Assembly (NCBI GenBank): GCA_963752915.1
Contig: CAVVZZ010000002.1
Coordinates: forward strand, 124,001-188,000
Length of the DNA: 64,000 bases
Direction: 5' to 3'
Source of the DNA: DATJPR01 sp963752915
GTDB lineage: Bacteria > Bacteroidota > Ignavibacteria > UBA10030 > UBA6906
The notes below the pieces were generated by a model. The model was not told the DNA's origin, made no database searches, and worked only from the letters and a program-made list of their open reading frames with translations. This document shows, piece after piece, positions 1 through 8,164 of the stretch (its first letter is position 1; every line of letters begins with the position of its first letter). A program made the translations under genes and the position numbers.

Positions 1-432
1 GACCGCGGCGATGATCTGGGGAACGAAATGCGACGGGGAGACAAAACCGATCGAGTGTACGCCTTTCTCCTGCAGCTCCAGCATCATCCCCGCGAGTCGC
101 TCCAGTGAGACTTCGTTCTTCCGCTCTTCGATGTGGTTCTGGCTGATAAGAAAGTTCTGGCAATAGACGCATCGCAGGTTGCAGTTCCCAAAGAAGATAT
201 TGCCCACCCCCCGCGTGCCGACGAGCGCAGGCTCTTCGCCGAAGTGGACGGTCGCCGATGAGACGATCGGCAACAAGCCGGAATAGCATCTCGCAATTTC
301 ATTCTTCAGTCGGTTATTCCCGCAATCGTGCGGACAGACCGTGCAAGAAGCGAGCAGAGCGGTCAGCCGCTCGACCCGCCGCGTGAGCTCACCGCTGGCG
401 AGAAGATTCAGATATGAAGGCGCAAGAGACAT
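1..432 (-). CDS. Radical SAM protein, PflX/activase-like (3' part outside window)
   Basis: The gene starts at the ATG ending at 432 and runs off the left edge, so only 144 codons are visible. Translation shows the radical-SAM cluster motif C-x3-C-x2-C (CNLRCVYC, about residues 84-91). It is preceded by a Cys-rich N-terminal stretch (Cys 30, 33, 37 and 49), as in PflX-like proteins of the pyruvate-formate-lyase-activase superfamily (COG1313). Such enzymes bind a [4Fe-4S] cluster and cleave SAM to a 5'-deoxyadenosyl radical; the substrate of this subgroup is not known to me. It follows the GNAT gene by 35 bases and may be cotranscribed, or use an AT-rich stretch at about 446-456 as a promoter. 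Confidence 0.85.
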   Translation of the reverse strand, partial: MSLAPSYLNLLASGELTRRVERLTALLASCTVCPHDCGNNRLKNEIARCYSGLLPIVSSATVHFGEEPALVGTRGVGNIFFGNCNLRCVYCQNFLISQNHIEERKNEVSLERLAGMMLELQEKGVHSIGFVSPSHFVPQIIAAV

Positions 433-467
433 AATTCCATTCTTTTATGTAATATAGGGAATGCATT

Positions 468-998
468 TCATTTCTCATACGTTCCGATCCGCGGAGGCCC
501 GGCAGTTTGACGGTCCACTTCCGTGAAGGCGTCGAGCTCAGCGGCCGTGAGACGATACAGGTGCCATTCCTTCATATGTTTCGCGCCGAGCCGCCGGTAG
601 AACTCGACGGCGGGGACATTCCAGTCCAGAACTGTCCATTCCATCCTGCCGCATCCGCGTCGCCGGGCTTCGAGAGCTACACAGCGGAACAGGGAGTAAC
701 CGATCTTCATCTTCCGGTATTCCGGCAGGACAAAGAGGTCTTCGAGATAGAGCGTCGGAAGGGCAAGGAAGCTGGAGTACGATTCAAAAACGAATGCATA
801 CCCGGCGGGAATCCCGTCGACTTCGGCCAGGAAGGCTTCGATCCGCGGACGCTCCCCGAACATGTCGGTCACGAGCCTTTCTCTGGCTGACGCATCAGGT
901 GGATCCAGATGTTCGTATTCGGCGAGCCCCTCAACCAGCCGCAGAATTGCGGACGCATCGGCCGAACATGCTTTGCGAATCTGAGGTGCAGGATTCAT
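468..998 (-). CDS. GNAT-family N-acetyltransferase (diamine/thialysine acetyltransferase-like)
   Basis: This 176-aa protein is one GNAT domain. It has the acetyl-CoA-binding motif A region (EDLFVLPEYRKMKIG, about residues 86-100) followed by the motif B region with a WNVPAVEFYRRLGA segment. The 'YLEDLFV' strand and the 'WNxPAxxFYxxLGA' helix are typical of the spermidine/thialysine acetyltransferase subgroup, so a small amine is a reasonable substrate, but this is family inference. The start ATG has no clear Shine-Dalgarno sequence and lies 13 bases after the stop of the small DUF486-like reading frame, suggesting translation from a shared message. Confidence 0.85.
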   Translation of the reverse strand: MNPAPQIRKACSADASAILRLVEGLAEYEHLDPPDASARERLVTDMFGERPRIEAFLAEVDGIPAGYAFVFESYSSFLALPTLYLEDLFVLPEYRKMKIGYSLFRCVALEARRRGCGRMEWTVLDWNVPAVEFYRRLGAKHMKEWHLYRLTAAELDAFTEVDRQTAGPPRIGTYEK

Positions 999-1011
999 AG
1001 GGGGATTGAGC

Positions 1012-1170
1012 TTATGGAGTTTTGAAGGCGAAATAGACCGGGCCGATGAAAAAGAAGATCGAAATGATGTTGTTCCAGCGGAGATCTTCCTTCAGGTAAA
1101 GAACGGAAAATCCTCCAAAAACGATAAGGGCGATGACATTGGAACAGACCAAAGGCAGAACCGTACGCAT
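1012..1170 (-). pseudogene. Shrunken DUF486 (DMT-like) membrane protein, 52 aa
   Basis: A short minus-strand frame of 52 aa reads like the two ends of a DUF486 protein joined directly. The first 12 residues (MRTVLPLVCSNV) match the usual N-terminus. The rest (from IALIVFGGFSVLYLKE to a hydrophobic end) matches the usual last third. DUF486 proteins are normally about 110 aa with four membrane spans; about 55 central residues are missing here, with the frame kept. It sits upstream of the GNAT gene on the same strand. It may be a remnant or a working two-span peptide. The resemblance is from memory of the family, not a search. Confidence 0.6.
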
Positions 1171-1290
1171 AGTTTTCTTGTTATCTTTACAATCCCGGCG
1201 ATCTCAGCGCCTCGAGTTGATTTTCTCATAGAGAATGGTTAATTGGCAGAAAAATATGAAATCTTCCGGTCATTTGCAGGGAGAAGGACG

Positions 1291-1944
1291 ATGAGCAAAC
1301 TCTACGTATCTAACAAAGATGAGTCCGCCCGGCTCTTCAAAAGCGATTTTCTCGAGATCTTCACGCACGTGCATTGGAGTGTCCCTCTTATTATTTTCGT
1401 TCCCGTGGTAACGTACTTTCTTTATTTCACCGTCAACGATGGTGTTGTAGGAGCTGGCGAGGGGACGTCGCTCTTTCTGTTTGGCGTCTTTATCTGGACG
1501 CTGACGGAATATCTCCTTCACCGGTTCGCTTTCCACTACCAACCCACGAGCGAGTGGGGCAAAAGGATCCACTTCCTGACACATGGTGTGCATCACGACT
1601 ATCCGAATGACACCAAACGTCTCGTAATGGTTCCCACGGTGAGCATCCCGCTCGCCACCGCATTCTATCTCGTGTTCGGTCTCATCCTGGGTTTCCATTA
1701 TGTGCCGCCGTTCTTCGCCGGCTTTCTTGTCGGCTATATGGCGTACGACGAAATCCATTACGCGACCCATCACGCTCCGTTCAAGAGCGGCATCTTCCTC
1801 TTCCTCAAACAGCATCACATCCGGCACCACTACGGAAATCCCGAGCGCGGTTACGGAGTCAGCTCACCGATCTGGGATTATGTGTTCGGAACGGTTGATG
1901 AGAAGGAAAAGGCGAAAGAACCCGGGACAAATGTTGTAGCCTGA
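1291..1944 (+). CDS. Fatty acid hydroxylase / sterol desaturase family membrane protein
   Basis: This 217-aa membrane protein has the histidine clusters that bind a di-iron centre in the fatty-acid hydroxylase superfamily: HRFAFH, HGVHHDYPND, HYATHH and HHIRHHYG, in that order between hydrophobic spans. The pattern and length match the fatty-acid 2-hydroxylase catalytic domain (yeast Scs7-like) without a cytochrome b5 domain. It probably hydroxylates a fatty acyl chain of a membrane lipid, using O2 and an external electron donor. I chose the ATG at 1291 because a GGAGAAGG ribosome-binding site lies just upstream; the frame is open back to 1243 without a better start. It is convergent with the TlpA genes. 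Confidence 0.88.
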   Translation: MSKLYVSNKDESARLFKSDFLEIFTHVHWSVPLIIFVPVVTYFLYFTVNDGVVGAGEGTSLFLFGVFIWTLTEYLLHRFAFHYQPTSEWGKRIHFLTHGVHHDYPNDTKRLVMVPTVSIPLATAFYLVFGLILGFHYVPPFFAGFLVGYMAYDEIHYATHHAPFKSGIFLFLKQHHIRHHYGNPERGYGVSSPIWDYVFGTVDEKEKAKEPGTNVVA

Positions 1945-1970
1945 TCTCCCCGGACGCATCCATGATGAAC

Positions 1971-2002
1971 AACGGCGCTCGTGCGATTGCACGGGCGCCG
2001 TT
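1971..2002. terminator. Hairpin between convergent genes
   Basis: AACGGCGC at 1971-1978 pairs with GCGCCGTT at 1995-2002, and the adjoining TCGTGC/GCACGG extends the stem to about 14 bp including a mismatch or wobble, closing on a GATT loop. It lies between the stop of the hydroxylase (1944, plus) and the stop of the TlpA-like gene (2039, minus), the right place for a bidirectional terminator. No long T-run follows, so a purely intrinsic mechanism is uncertain. Confidence 0.6.
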
Positions 2003-2038
2003 CCTGTAATCTCACCGTAAAGCACTGGACGATGCAGT

Positions 2039-3922
2039 CTACTCCGCGAGGAGAAGGTTGATCTGCGCCGTCAATTCCCCCATCATCTGGACTGCATTGT
2101 AGAACCCGACGTTGACGAACGCAATGTTCCCCTTCCTGTCAATCACATACCGCGTCGGGATACCATCCACACCGTAATCGTCGACCGCGTCCTGATCGTA
2201 CAGCACGGGAAATCTGTACTTGTTCTTCGCCATAAAGTCCTTGACGAGGTCTTCCCGTTCCTTCCCACTCACTTGCTCCCAGGTATTCAGCGCCATGATT
2301 CGTACATCGTTGTTCCCGGAATATCTCTCGTAGACCTGTTCGAGCGTTGGAAACGACTTCTTGCAGGGATCACACCACGTCGCCCAAAAGTCAATGACGA
2401 CGACCTTCCCTCGGAGATCCGAAAGTTTCACCACATTGCCGTCCATGCTCTTCAACGAGAACGGGATCGCCGGCTCGGATATCCTGCTCTTCGCGACTCT
2501 GGCCCGCTCAACCTCGGAGGCCTTTTCCTGTGACGAACGAATCAGTTCCGAAAGTCCGTTGGATGATCCATGCACCTTCACGTACGCTGTCTTGAAATAC
2601 TCAAGCAGGCTATCGTTTGCGATTCCCGATTCAATCGCCTTCGTGCCGACGTCGATGACTTCTGCGTATTTTTCTTCTTTGTTGTACGTCATCACGAGGC
2701 GTTCCGTGAAATCGGGGGACTCGCCCTTCATGTCACGATAGGCGCGCTCGAAGGCGTTTTCCGCCTCCCCAATTCTTCCCAGCTTGTACAAACCGAGACC
2801 ATACGAGTCGAAGATCATCGCACGGTTCTTGGTGATCGATTCCTGCCAGAGGTCATCGGAAATGTACGATGGGCGAAGCGAATCCGGAGGGTCCATCGCT
2901 TCGTCGAGTGCACGTTTCGCAAGGACCAGGGCCCGATCAAGGTTCTCGCCTTTCTCGATCCAGTTCCAGGCGATCTGATTGTACATGATTACCGGAGAGC
3001 CGGCGGTCCTTTCTGCCACGCCAAGAGCGTTGTCCACCTGGCCCAGTTGAAGATACGTATTGAAGAGCAGCTCCTCGATGGAGATTCGCTCCGCCTTTTC
3101 GAGCGGAAACTCCTTTAAGAAAGCCTCAATCCGTGAGGCACGACGTTGGGGATCATTCTCCTCCAGCAGCGAATCCTTGCGGACATCATGCGCAATCAGT
3201 CCACGGGGATGGTTGCGAAGCGCCGCCGCTCGGAGCGAATCCGCGCGCGCGTGTTCACCGACTTCATCCAGCCATTTGAGACCGGCGGTAATCGCTTCGT
3301 CGGAGTTGCCGAACCTGCCAAAGTATGCATCCACCGATCCTTTGAGATTCGGCCCGGCGCCGGGTTGCGTCGATTGCCGCGCCAGGACGGACCACTCCGC
3401 CGGATATGCCCGCCAGTTGTCGGGGAACAGGGATTTTTCCTTCGCGACCGCGCCAAGAGCAGCGGGGAAGTCCTTGATGTGCTTGAAATCGCGAACATAG
3501 GCGCCGGAGAGAAAGTCGGCCCGGACAAGGTTGGCATTCTCAAGCGGGATTCCACCCTCCCCGTACACCATTGTAGACCAGGGATTGTCGCGATTGTTGT
3601 CCCGTCGTTCGTTCGACGCGACAACCACCACCATGAAACGGGCGTCAGTGTCAATCAAGGAAAAACTTCCGGCGCATGCGTTCGCACTTTTCGTCAGCGG
3701 AACGCTCACCAGGACCGGCAGTCCTTTGGCATGCATGAGCAGCACCTCAGCCTTCAAGTCCTCCGACCCGTGCAAGACGCCTGAGGCACCCTCATCATAC
3801 GTGATCGTGATCCGATCGCCGATCTTCGGCATCGGCGGCGTGAACGTGAGAATCTGAGACGTCGCCACGACGGGCACGAAGAGTATGCATCCGAGCCGCA
3901 CAATGCTTGCGAAGTGAATCAT
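2039..3922 (-). CDS. Exported TlpA-like thioredoxin-fold protein (copy 1, WCDPC active site)
   Basis: The 627-aa product begins with a signal peptide (MIHFASIVRLGCILFVPVVA). A beta-rich N-terminal domain, a helical TPR-like middle (about 200-480) and a C-terminal TlpA/ResA thioredoxin domain (about 490-627) follow. The active site reads WCDPC, where most family members have WC[GP]PC; the cis-Pro region (GIPTRYVIDRKG) is present. It probably acts as a periplasmic or surface thiol-disulfide protein. ATG 3922 was chosen because GGAGG precedes it and the signal peptide starts there. It is a tandem paralogue of the gene upstream (55-base gap), with near-identical architecture but diverged sequence. 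Confidence 0.85.
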   Translation of the reverse strand: MIHFASIVRLGCILFVPVVATSQILTFTPPMPKIGDRITITYDEGASGVLHGSEDLKAEVLLMHAKGLPVLVSVPLTKSANACAGSFSLIDTDARFMVVVVASNERRDNNRDNPWSTMVYGEGGIPLENANLVRADFLSGAYVRDFKHIKDFPAALGAVAKEKSLFPDNWRAYPAEWSVLARQSTQPGAGPNLKGSVDAYFGRFGNSDEAITAGLKWLDEVGEHARADSLRAAALRNHPRGLIAHDVRKDSLLEENDPQRRASRIEAFLKEFPLEKAERISIEELLFNTYLQLGQVDNALGVAERTAGSPVIMYNQIAWNWIEKGENLDRALVLAKRALDEAMDPPDSLRPSYISDDLWQESITKNRAMIFDSYGLGLYKLGRIGEAENAFERAYRDMKGESPDFTERLVMTYNKEEKYAEVIDVGTKAIESGIANDSLLEYFKTAYVKVHGSSNGLSELIRSSQEKASEVERARVAKSRISEPAIPFSLKSMDGNVVKLSDLRGKVVVIDFWATWCDPCKKSFPTLEQVYERYSGNNDVRIMALNTWEQVSGKEREDLVKDFMAKNKYRFPVLYDQDAVDDYGVDGIPTRYVIDRKGNIAFVNVGFYNAVQMMGELTAQINLLLAE

Positions 3923-3977
3923 CGCAGCCTCCACACAATGGGACCCCTTCCGACGACAGACGCCCTCCTCCGCAATT

Positions 3978-5864
3978 CTACTCTGCAAGCAGGAGGTCGA
4001 TCTGTGTCGTTAGTTCCGACATCATTTCATTTTCTCCATAGAACCCGACGCTCTTGAACGCAACCTTCCCTTTCTTGTCAATGATGAATTTGGTCGGTAT
4101 TCCATCGACGCCATAGCGGTCGACGGCGTCTTGATCGAACAGGACGGGGAAGGTGTACTTATTCTGCGCGATAAAATTTTTGACAAGGCCGACCCGCTCT
4201 GCGCCGCCAACGTGTTCCCAGGTATCCAGCGCGAGGATCTTCACGTTGTCGTTCGAGGCGTACTTTTCATAGACCTTCTGTAATGTTGGGAACGACATCT
4301 TGCACGGGCCGCACCAGGTGGCCCAGAAGTCAATGACGACAACTTTTCCCTTGAGGTCCGAGAGCTTCACAATGGTTCCGTCCATCCCTTTAAGCTCAAA
4401 GGGAATCGCAGGCTTGGAAATCCTGCTGCTCAGCACTTTGGCTTTTGCATTTGTTTCCGACTTTGCTTTGGCAGCGGCAAGACTCTCGTCGTACCCTTTT
4501 GTGGACCCGTGAGTTTTGAGATACGCCTCTTTGTAATACTCGAGGACCTTGTCGTTGGTCTTTCCGGATTCTACCACTTCCTGGCCGACCGCCACCGCCT
4601 TCTCGTATTTTCCTTCCTTGTTATAGGTCATGAGAAGACGTTCGGTGATATCCGGTGATTCCCCTTTTGAACCCCGATAGGCCCCCTCGAAGGCCTTCTC
4701 CGCATCTGCGATCTTCCCGAGCTTGTAGAGCCCGAATCCATAGGTATCGAGAATCATCGCCCGGCTGTTTGCGACCGAAGCGTGCCACTGCTTTTCTGAG
4801 AGATACGAAGGGCGGAGAGAGTCCGGCGGGTTCGTGGCTTCGTCGACGCCTCGCTTTGCGATCGCCGTGGCCTTTTCAAGATTTTCCCCCTTTTCGATCC
4901 AATCCCATGCGATTTCGTTGTACATATTCGTCTTCATATCCGATGACTTCTCGGCAACACCGAGAGCCTTGTCCGGCTGATTCAACTGCACGTAGGCGCC
5001 GAACAGCATGGCCTGCAGCGAGCCGAGTTCGGGCCCCGGAGCAGGGAAATCCTTTAGGAAACTCTCAATCAAATCGGCCCGCGTTTGAGGATCTCGTTCC
5101 GAGGAGATGGCGGTCTCGCGAGCTCGCTTCGCCATAAGCCCTTGGGGGTTTGTTCGAATTGCCTCCTTCTGGATGGAGTCAGCCCTGCCGGTTTCGCCGA
5201 CCTGACCGAGCCAGGACACCAGAGCGCTTTTTGCTTCATCGTCGCTGCTGAAGCGTTCGAAACAGGAATCGACAGCACCTTTGATGTCCGCCTTCCTGTC
5301 TGATCCTCTGCTCGCTCTGAGCGTGATCGTCCACTCAGCCTGGTATGCCTTCCAGTTCGCGGGGTAGAGCGATTTTTCCTTCGCGATAGCGGTCAGTCCG
5401 GCTTCGTAGTCCCGATCGTGAGTGAAATCCAGGATTCCGTTTCCCGCAAGGAAATTGCCGTAGGCGATGGAGGCATCCTGGAGGGGCTTGCCGTCCGCGC
5501 CATAGACCATGGTTGTCCAGCAGCTGCCATTGTTATTGTCTTTCTGCTCCCCCGAACTGGCCAGGACGACGATCAACCGGGCATCCGTGTCCTTGAGAAG
5601 GAAATTGCCCGACCATTCCGTCCCGTTCTTCGTGAGCGGAACAATGACGAGCGACGGAAGACCGCTGGCACGCATCAGCATAGCATCGGCCTCAACATCG
5701 GATGCGGTTGCGAGCGCCGCTCCCGGCGCTGTGGTGTTATAGGTAATGGAAACACGGTCTCCGATTTTTGGCGACGCCGGCTCGATCGTGAGAACCTGGG
5801 CCGACAATAGAGATGACAGGAGAACAAGAATCGAAGCGAGGAAAGATATCTTTCTTAGGATCAC
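3978..5864 (-). CDS. Exported TlpA-like thioredoxin-fold protein (copy 2, WCGPC active site)
   Basis: The 628-aa protein has the layout of its downstream neighbour: signal peptide (about residues 1-22), a beta domain with a PKIGDRVSITYN segment, a helical repeat middle and a C-terminal TlpA/ResA thioredoxin domain with the standard WCGPC motif and a GIPTKFIIDKKG loop. I place the start at the GTG ending at 5864 because AGGAGG sits five bases upstream and the signal peptide begins there; an ATG at 5900 would add 12 unlikely residues. It is first of the tandem pair and follows the TPR protein gene on the same strand. Role in envelope redox chemistry is inferred from the fold only. Confidence 0.87.
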   Translation of the reverse strand: MILRKISFLASILVLLSSLLSAQVLTIEPASPKIGDRVSITYNTTAPGAALATASDVEADAMLMRASGLPSLVIVPLTKNGTEWSGNFLLKDTDARLIVVLASSGEQKDNNNGSCWTTMVYGADGKPLQDASIAYGNFLAGNGILDFTHDRDYEAGLTAIAKEKSLYPANWKAYQAEWTITLRASRGSDRKADIKGAVDSCFERFSSDDEAKSALVSWLGQVGETGRADSIQKEAIRTNPQGLMAKRARETAISSERDPQTRADLIESFLKDFPAPGPELGSLQAMLFGAYVQLNQPDKALGVAEKSSDMKTNMYNEIAWDWIEKGENLEKATAIAKRGVDEATNPPDSLRPSYLSEKQWHASVANSRAMILDTYGFGLYKLGKIADAEKAFEGAYRGSKGESPDITERLLMTYNKEGKYEKAVAVGQEVVESGKTNDKVLEYYKEAYLKTHGSTKGYDESLAAAKAKSETNAKAKVLSSRISKPAIPFELKGMDGTIVKLSDLKGKVVVIDFWATWCGPCKMSFPTLQKVYEKYASNDNVKILALDTWEHVGGAERVGLVKNFIAQNKYTFPVLFDQDAVDRYGVDGIPTKFIIDKKGKVAFKSVGFYGENEMMSELTTQIDLLLAE

Positions 5865-5956
5865 GACGGCCTCCTCTTTGGAATCAGAGATAGTGAACAC
5901 GCACCGCTCTTTGAAGCATTACAACAACACAACCTTCAGCCAAGCGTCCGGTCGGT

Positions 5957-7357
5957 CTACTTTCCCGGCCTCGAAGACCTGGCATTCTCCGCGTCCGCAC
6001 CTGACTCGAGAATATTGAGTCGCTTTTTCGCGACCGCCACTCGTTCTTTATCTGCCTTACCGGATTGGGTGCCATTGAGGAACATCCTGTAATACTTTTT
6101 GGCCTGATCAAATTGCCGCAGTTGATCACAACAGAAACCAAGGTAGAACGACAACGCCGGCTTCCGGGAGTTGAAGAGTAAGGCTTTGCGGTAGCTTTCC
6201 TTTGCGTTGGCGTAGTGGTCCCCTCCCAGTTGGAGGGCCCCGATCCGTTCGTATACGTTTCCGATTTCAGCGGGATCCATCACCGCGATGGCGCGACGCA
6301 GACAGGCGATCGCCTTCGCCATGGAGTCAATGCATGAGTAGCTGATCCCCATGTTGATAAAGATCCCCGGGTTCTCCGGTTCGAGGACTGCCGCTGCCTT
6401 GTACGCCGATATTGAAGAATCGTACAGCTTACGTTGAAAGTAGACTGATCCAAGATGGCCGAAGGCAAGAGCGTTTGCGGTGTCGGCAATCGTGGCCCTG
6501 CGGAAAAAATCTGCCGCGTCATCAAGGTCTTCCGTCTTCTCCCTGCACAGTCCTGCCTTGAACAGCACATCACTGTTCCATGGTTGCATCTTCGCAGCGA
6601 TGCTAAACAGCCGGAAGGCGTCGTCGTAGGCCTTCTTGTCAAAATAGATCGAGCCGAGCTGCATCATGACAGGAACGTTCGACGGATTCAGGGCAAGGCT
6701 GGTGGCGAGCATCGTTCGCGCTGAATCGGTCTTCCCTATCTTCGTCAGCGCCGTCCCGGCCTGGGCGTAGAGACCGGCATTCCGCGGCGATCCGGCGATC
6801 GCCCGGCTAAGAACCGGTAGCGCTTCAGTATAGCGACGCTCTTTCACGAGGATATTTCCGTATCCCTCCAGTGCAGCCGAAAGTGTTGAGTCCCGATTCA
6901 GAACTTGTCGGTAGAACTCTTCTGCTTCCCCCGTCCGACCCTGCCGGTCGAACACATCCGCCAGTTGCATGCGGACCCGAAGGGAGGACGTATCGAGCGC
7001 CAGGGCGCGTCGCCACTCTCTCTCGGCAGCTTTCAGGTCTCCGAATGCGAATTGGACCGATGCAATATTGCTGTGCACTCCCGGTCGGGATGTATCGTTC
7101 ACGCTCTGAAATGCCGCAAGGGCATCCTGAAGCCGGCCTTCGCTGAAGGCCAGAACGCCGGCGGCAAAGAGACTATCCTCTCTCAAGCGATCCGGCTGCT
7201 GGGCTGGAAGGATTTGGGCGAGGCAGGATCCCGAAAGGAGCGTTGCGACCAAGACGAAATGTATACGACGGCATGCGTTCTGTTGTTGCCTGACCATGCG
7301 ATGGACGATCGACACTGCAGGCGATGGCCAATTCCACAACGTGTTTCGTGCGTTCAT
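5957..7357 (-). CDS. Exported tetratricopeptide-repeat protein
   Basis: The predicted product is about 466 aa with a hydrophobic export signal (IHFVLVATLLSGSCLAQ) followed by about ten TPR units spread over nearly the whole length, for example those starting near ALEGYGNILVKERRYTEA and IFINMGISYSC. TPR arrays bind other proteins; no catalytic domain is visible. The start is uncertain. ATG 7357 has GAGG six bases upstream but leaves a long basic N-region, ATG 7297 lies closer to the hydrophobic stretch, and ATG 7405 also has a purine-rich leader. It sits between the hydrogenase accessory genes and the TlpA pair; partnership with the latter is a guess from position. Confidence 0.8.
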   Translation of the reverse strand: MNARNTLWNWPSPAVSIVHRMVRQQQNACRRIHFVLVATLLSGSCLAQILPAQQPDRLREDSLFAAGVLAFSEGRLQDALAAFQSVNDTSRPGVHSNIASVQFAFGDLKAAEREWRRALALDTSSLRVRMQLADVFDRQGRTGEAEEFYRQVLNRDSTLSAALEGYGNILVKERRYTEALPVLSRAIAGSPRNAGLYAQAGTALTKIGKTDSARTMLATSLALNPSNVPVMMQLGSIYFDKKAYDDAFRLFSIAAKMQPWNSDVLFKAGLCREKTEDLDDAADFFRRATIADTANALAFGHLGSVYFQRKLYDSSISAYKAAAVLEPENPGIFINMGISYSCIDSMAKAIACLRRAIAVMDPAEIGNVYERIGALQLGGDHYANAKESYRKALLFNSRKPALSFYLGFCCDQLRQFDQAKKYYRMFLNGTQSGKADKERVAVAKKRLNILESGADAENARSSRPGK

Positions 7358-7446
7358 CGGCGACCTCGGCTGGAAAGGAGCGGAACTGCGAGACCGAAGG
7401 ATCATCACGAGTTCTTCCTTGAAACGACATGCCGGCGTCCTGAGCC

Positions 7447-7785
7447 TCAGATCTCCACGCTCTGCGTATGGCGGTCCCAGCTCAGAAGAACACGATACAT
7501 TTCGACGCACTGCTGAAGGTCGGGTTCCGGAGAAAGATACAGTTCACCGAGGATCTCCCTGAATCGGAGAAGCTCCTTCCTCTTCCCCGACCATTGCGGG
7601 TCATCGGCACAGAGGTCAAGGAGTTCGAATGCCCGCTCGAAGCACCCCTTGACGGGAGAAAAAACCCTCTTCCCCAAGAGGGATTTCGCCCGGGCGAATT
7701 CAGATCCGATCATAAGGATCTGCTGATGAATCGGAAACCGGATCCATCGCTCGTGCGTCAGATGTTTGTGGTGCCTTTCAGCCAT
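7447..7785 (-). CDS. Conserved-looking hypothetical protein, 112 aa
   Basis: I do not recognise the family. The protein is soluble, mostly helical and rich in charged residues, with a WIRFPIHQQILMIGSEFARAK segment at residues ~14-34 and a C-terminal YRVLLSWD stretch; no Cys pair, Walker motif or membrane span is seen. The ATG at 7785 follows the DUF5674 stop by two bases (TGA-CG-ATG), which indicates a translationally coupled pair. An in-frame TTG at 7803 would overlap the upstream gene. Tight coupling and codon pattern suggest it is a real gene at the end of the hydrogenase-maturation string. Confidence 0.65.
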   Translation of the reverse strand: MAERHHKHLTHERWIRFPIHQQILMIGSEFARAKSLLGKRVFSPVKGCFERAFELLDLCADDPQWSGKRKELLRFREILGELYLSPEPDLQQCVEMYRVLLSWDRHTQSVEI

Positions 7786-7787
7786 CG

Positions 7788-8147
7788 TCAGATGCTCACC
7801 CAACTCCGGACAATTTCATCCACGGAACGTCGAATATCATCGGACGCAATCTCCATCCCGTTGTTATCAACACTCGGTCGAATGTTGATGAGAGAGATGT
7901 ATTCGACGTGCGGCGGGACGGCCCACGGCCAAAGATTTCCTCCCCAGAGATCCGACTGTTGTGAGCCGGATTCCAGGAGGACCAGTTCGGCATCAGCATG
8001 CATTTCCCCGCCGAGTGCGATCCTCCGCTGTGAAATGTCGACAACGAACTTGATCATTTCTGGAAAAGGATTGGCACGGAACGCATCGATCTCCACTCGT
8101 GCGAGTGGTTTCGTAGGAATGACGATTGGCACGCGCGTTTCGCTCAT
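7788..8147 (-). CDS. DUF5674 family protein
   Basis: The 119-aa protein matches DUF5674 as I know it. It has a central segment with IALGGEMHADAELVLLE and QSDLWGGNLWP, followed by IEYISLINIRPS-like residues, the conserved marks of the family. No function is established for DUF5674. The ATG at 8147 is preceded by GGAGGGG eight bases upstream, a strong ribosome-binding site, and begins 18 bases after the hypE stop. The partner gene downstream is spaced by two bases. Its place in a hydrogenase operon is notable but may be incidental. Confidence 0.75.
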   Translation of the reverse strand: MSETRVPIVIPTKPLARVEIDAFRANPFPEMIKFVVDISQRRIALGGEMHADAELVLLESGSQQSDLWGGNLWPWAVPPHVEYISLINIRPSVDNNGMEIASDDIRRSVDEIVRSWVSI

Positions 8148-8164
8148 GGCAATGGCCCCTCCGG

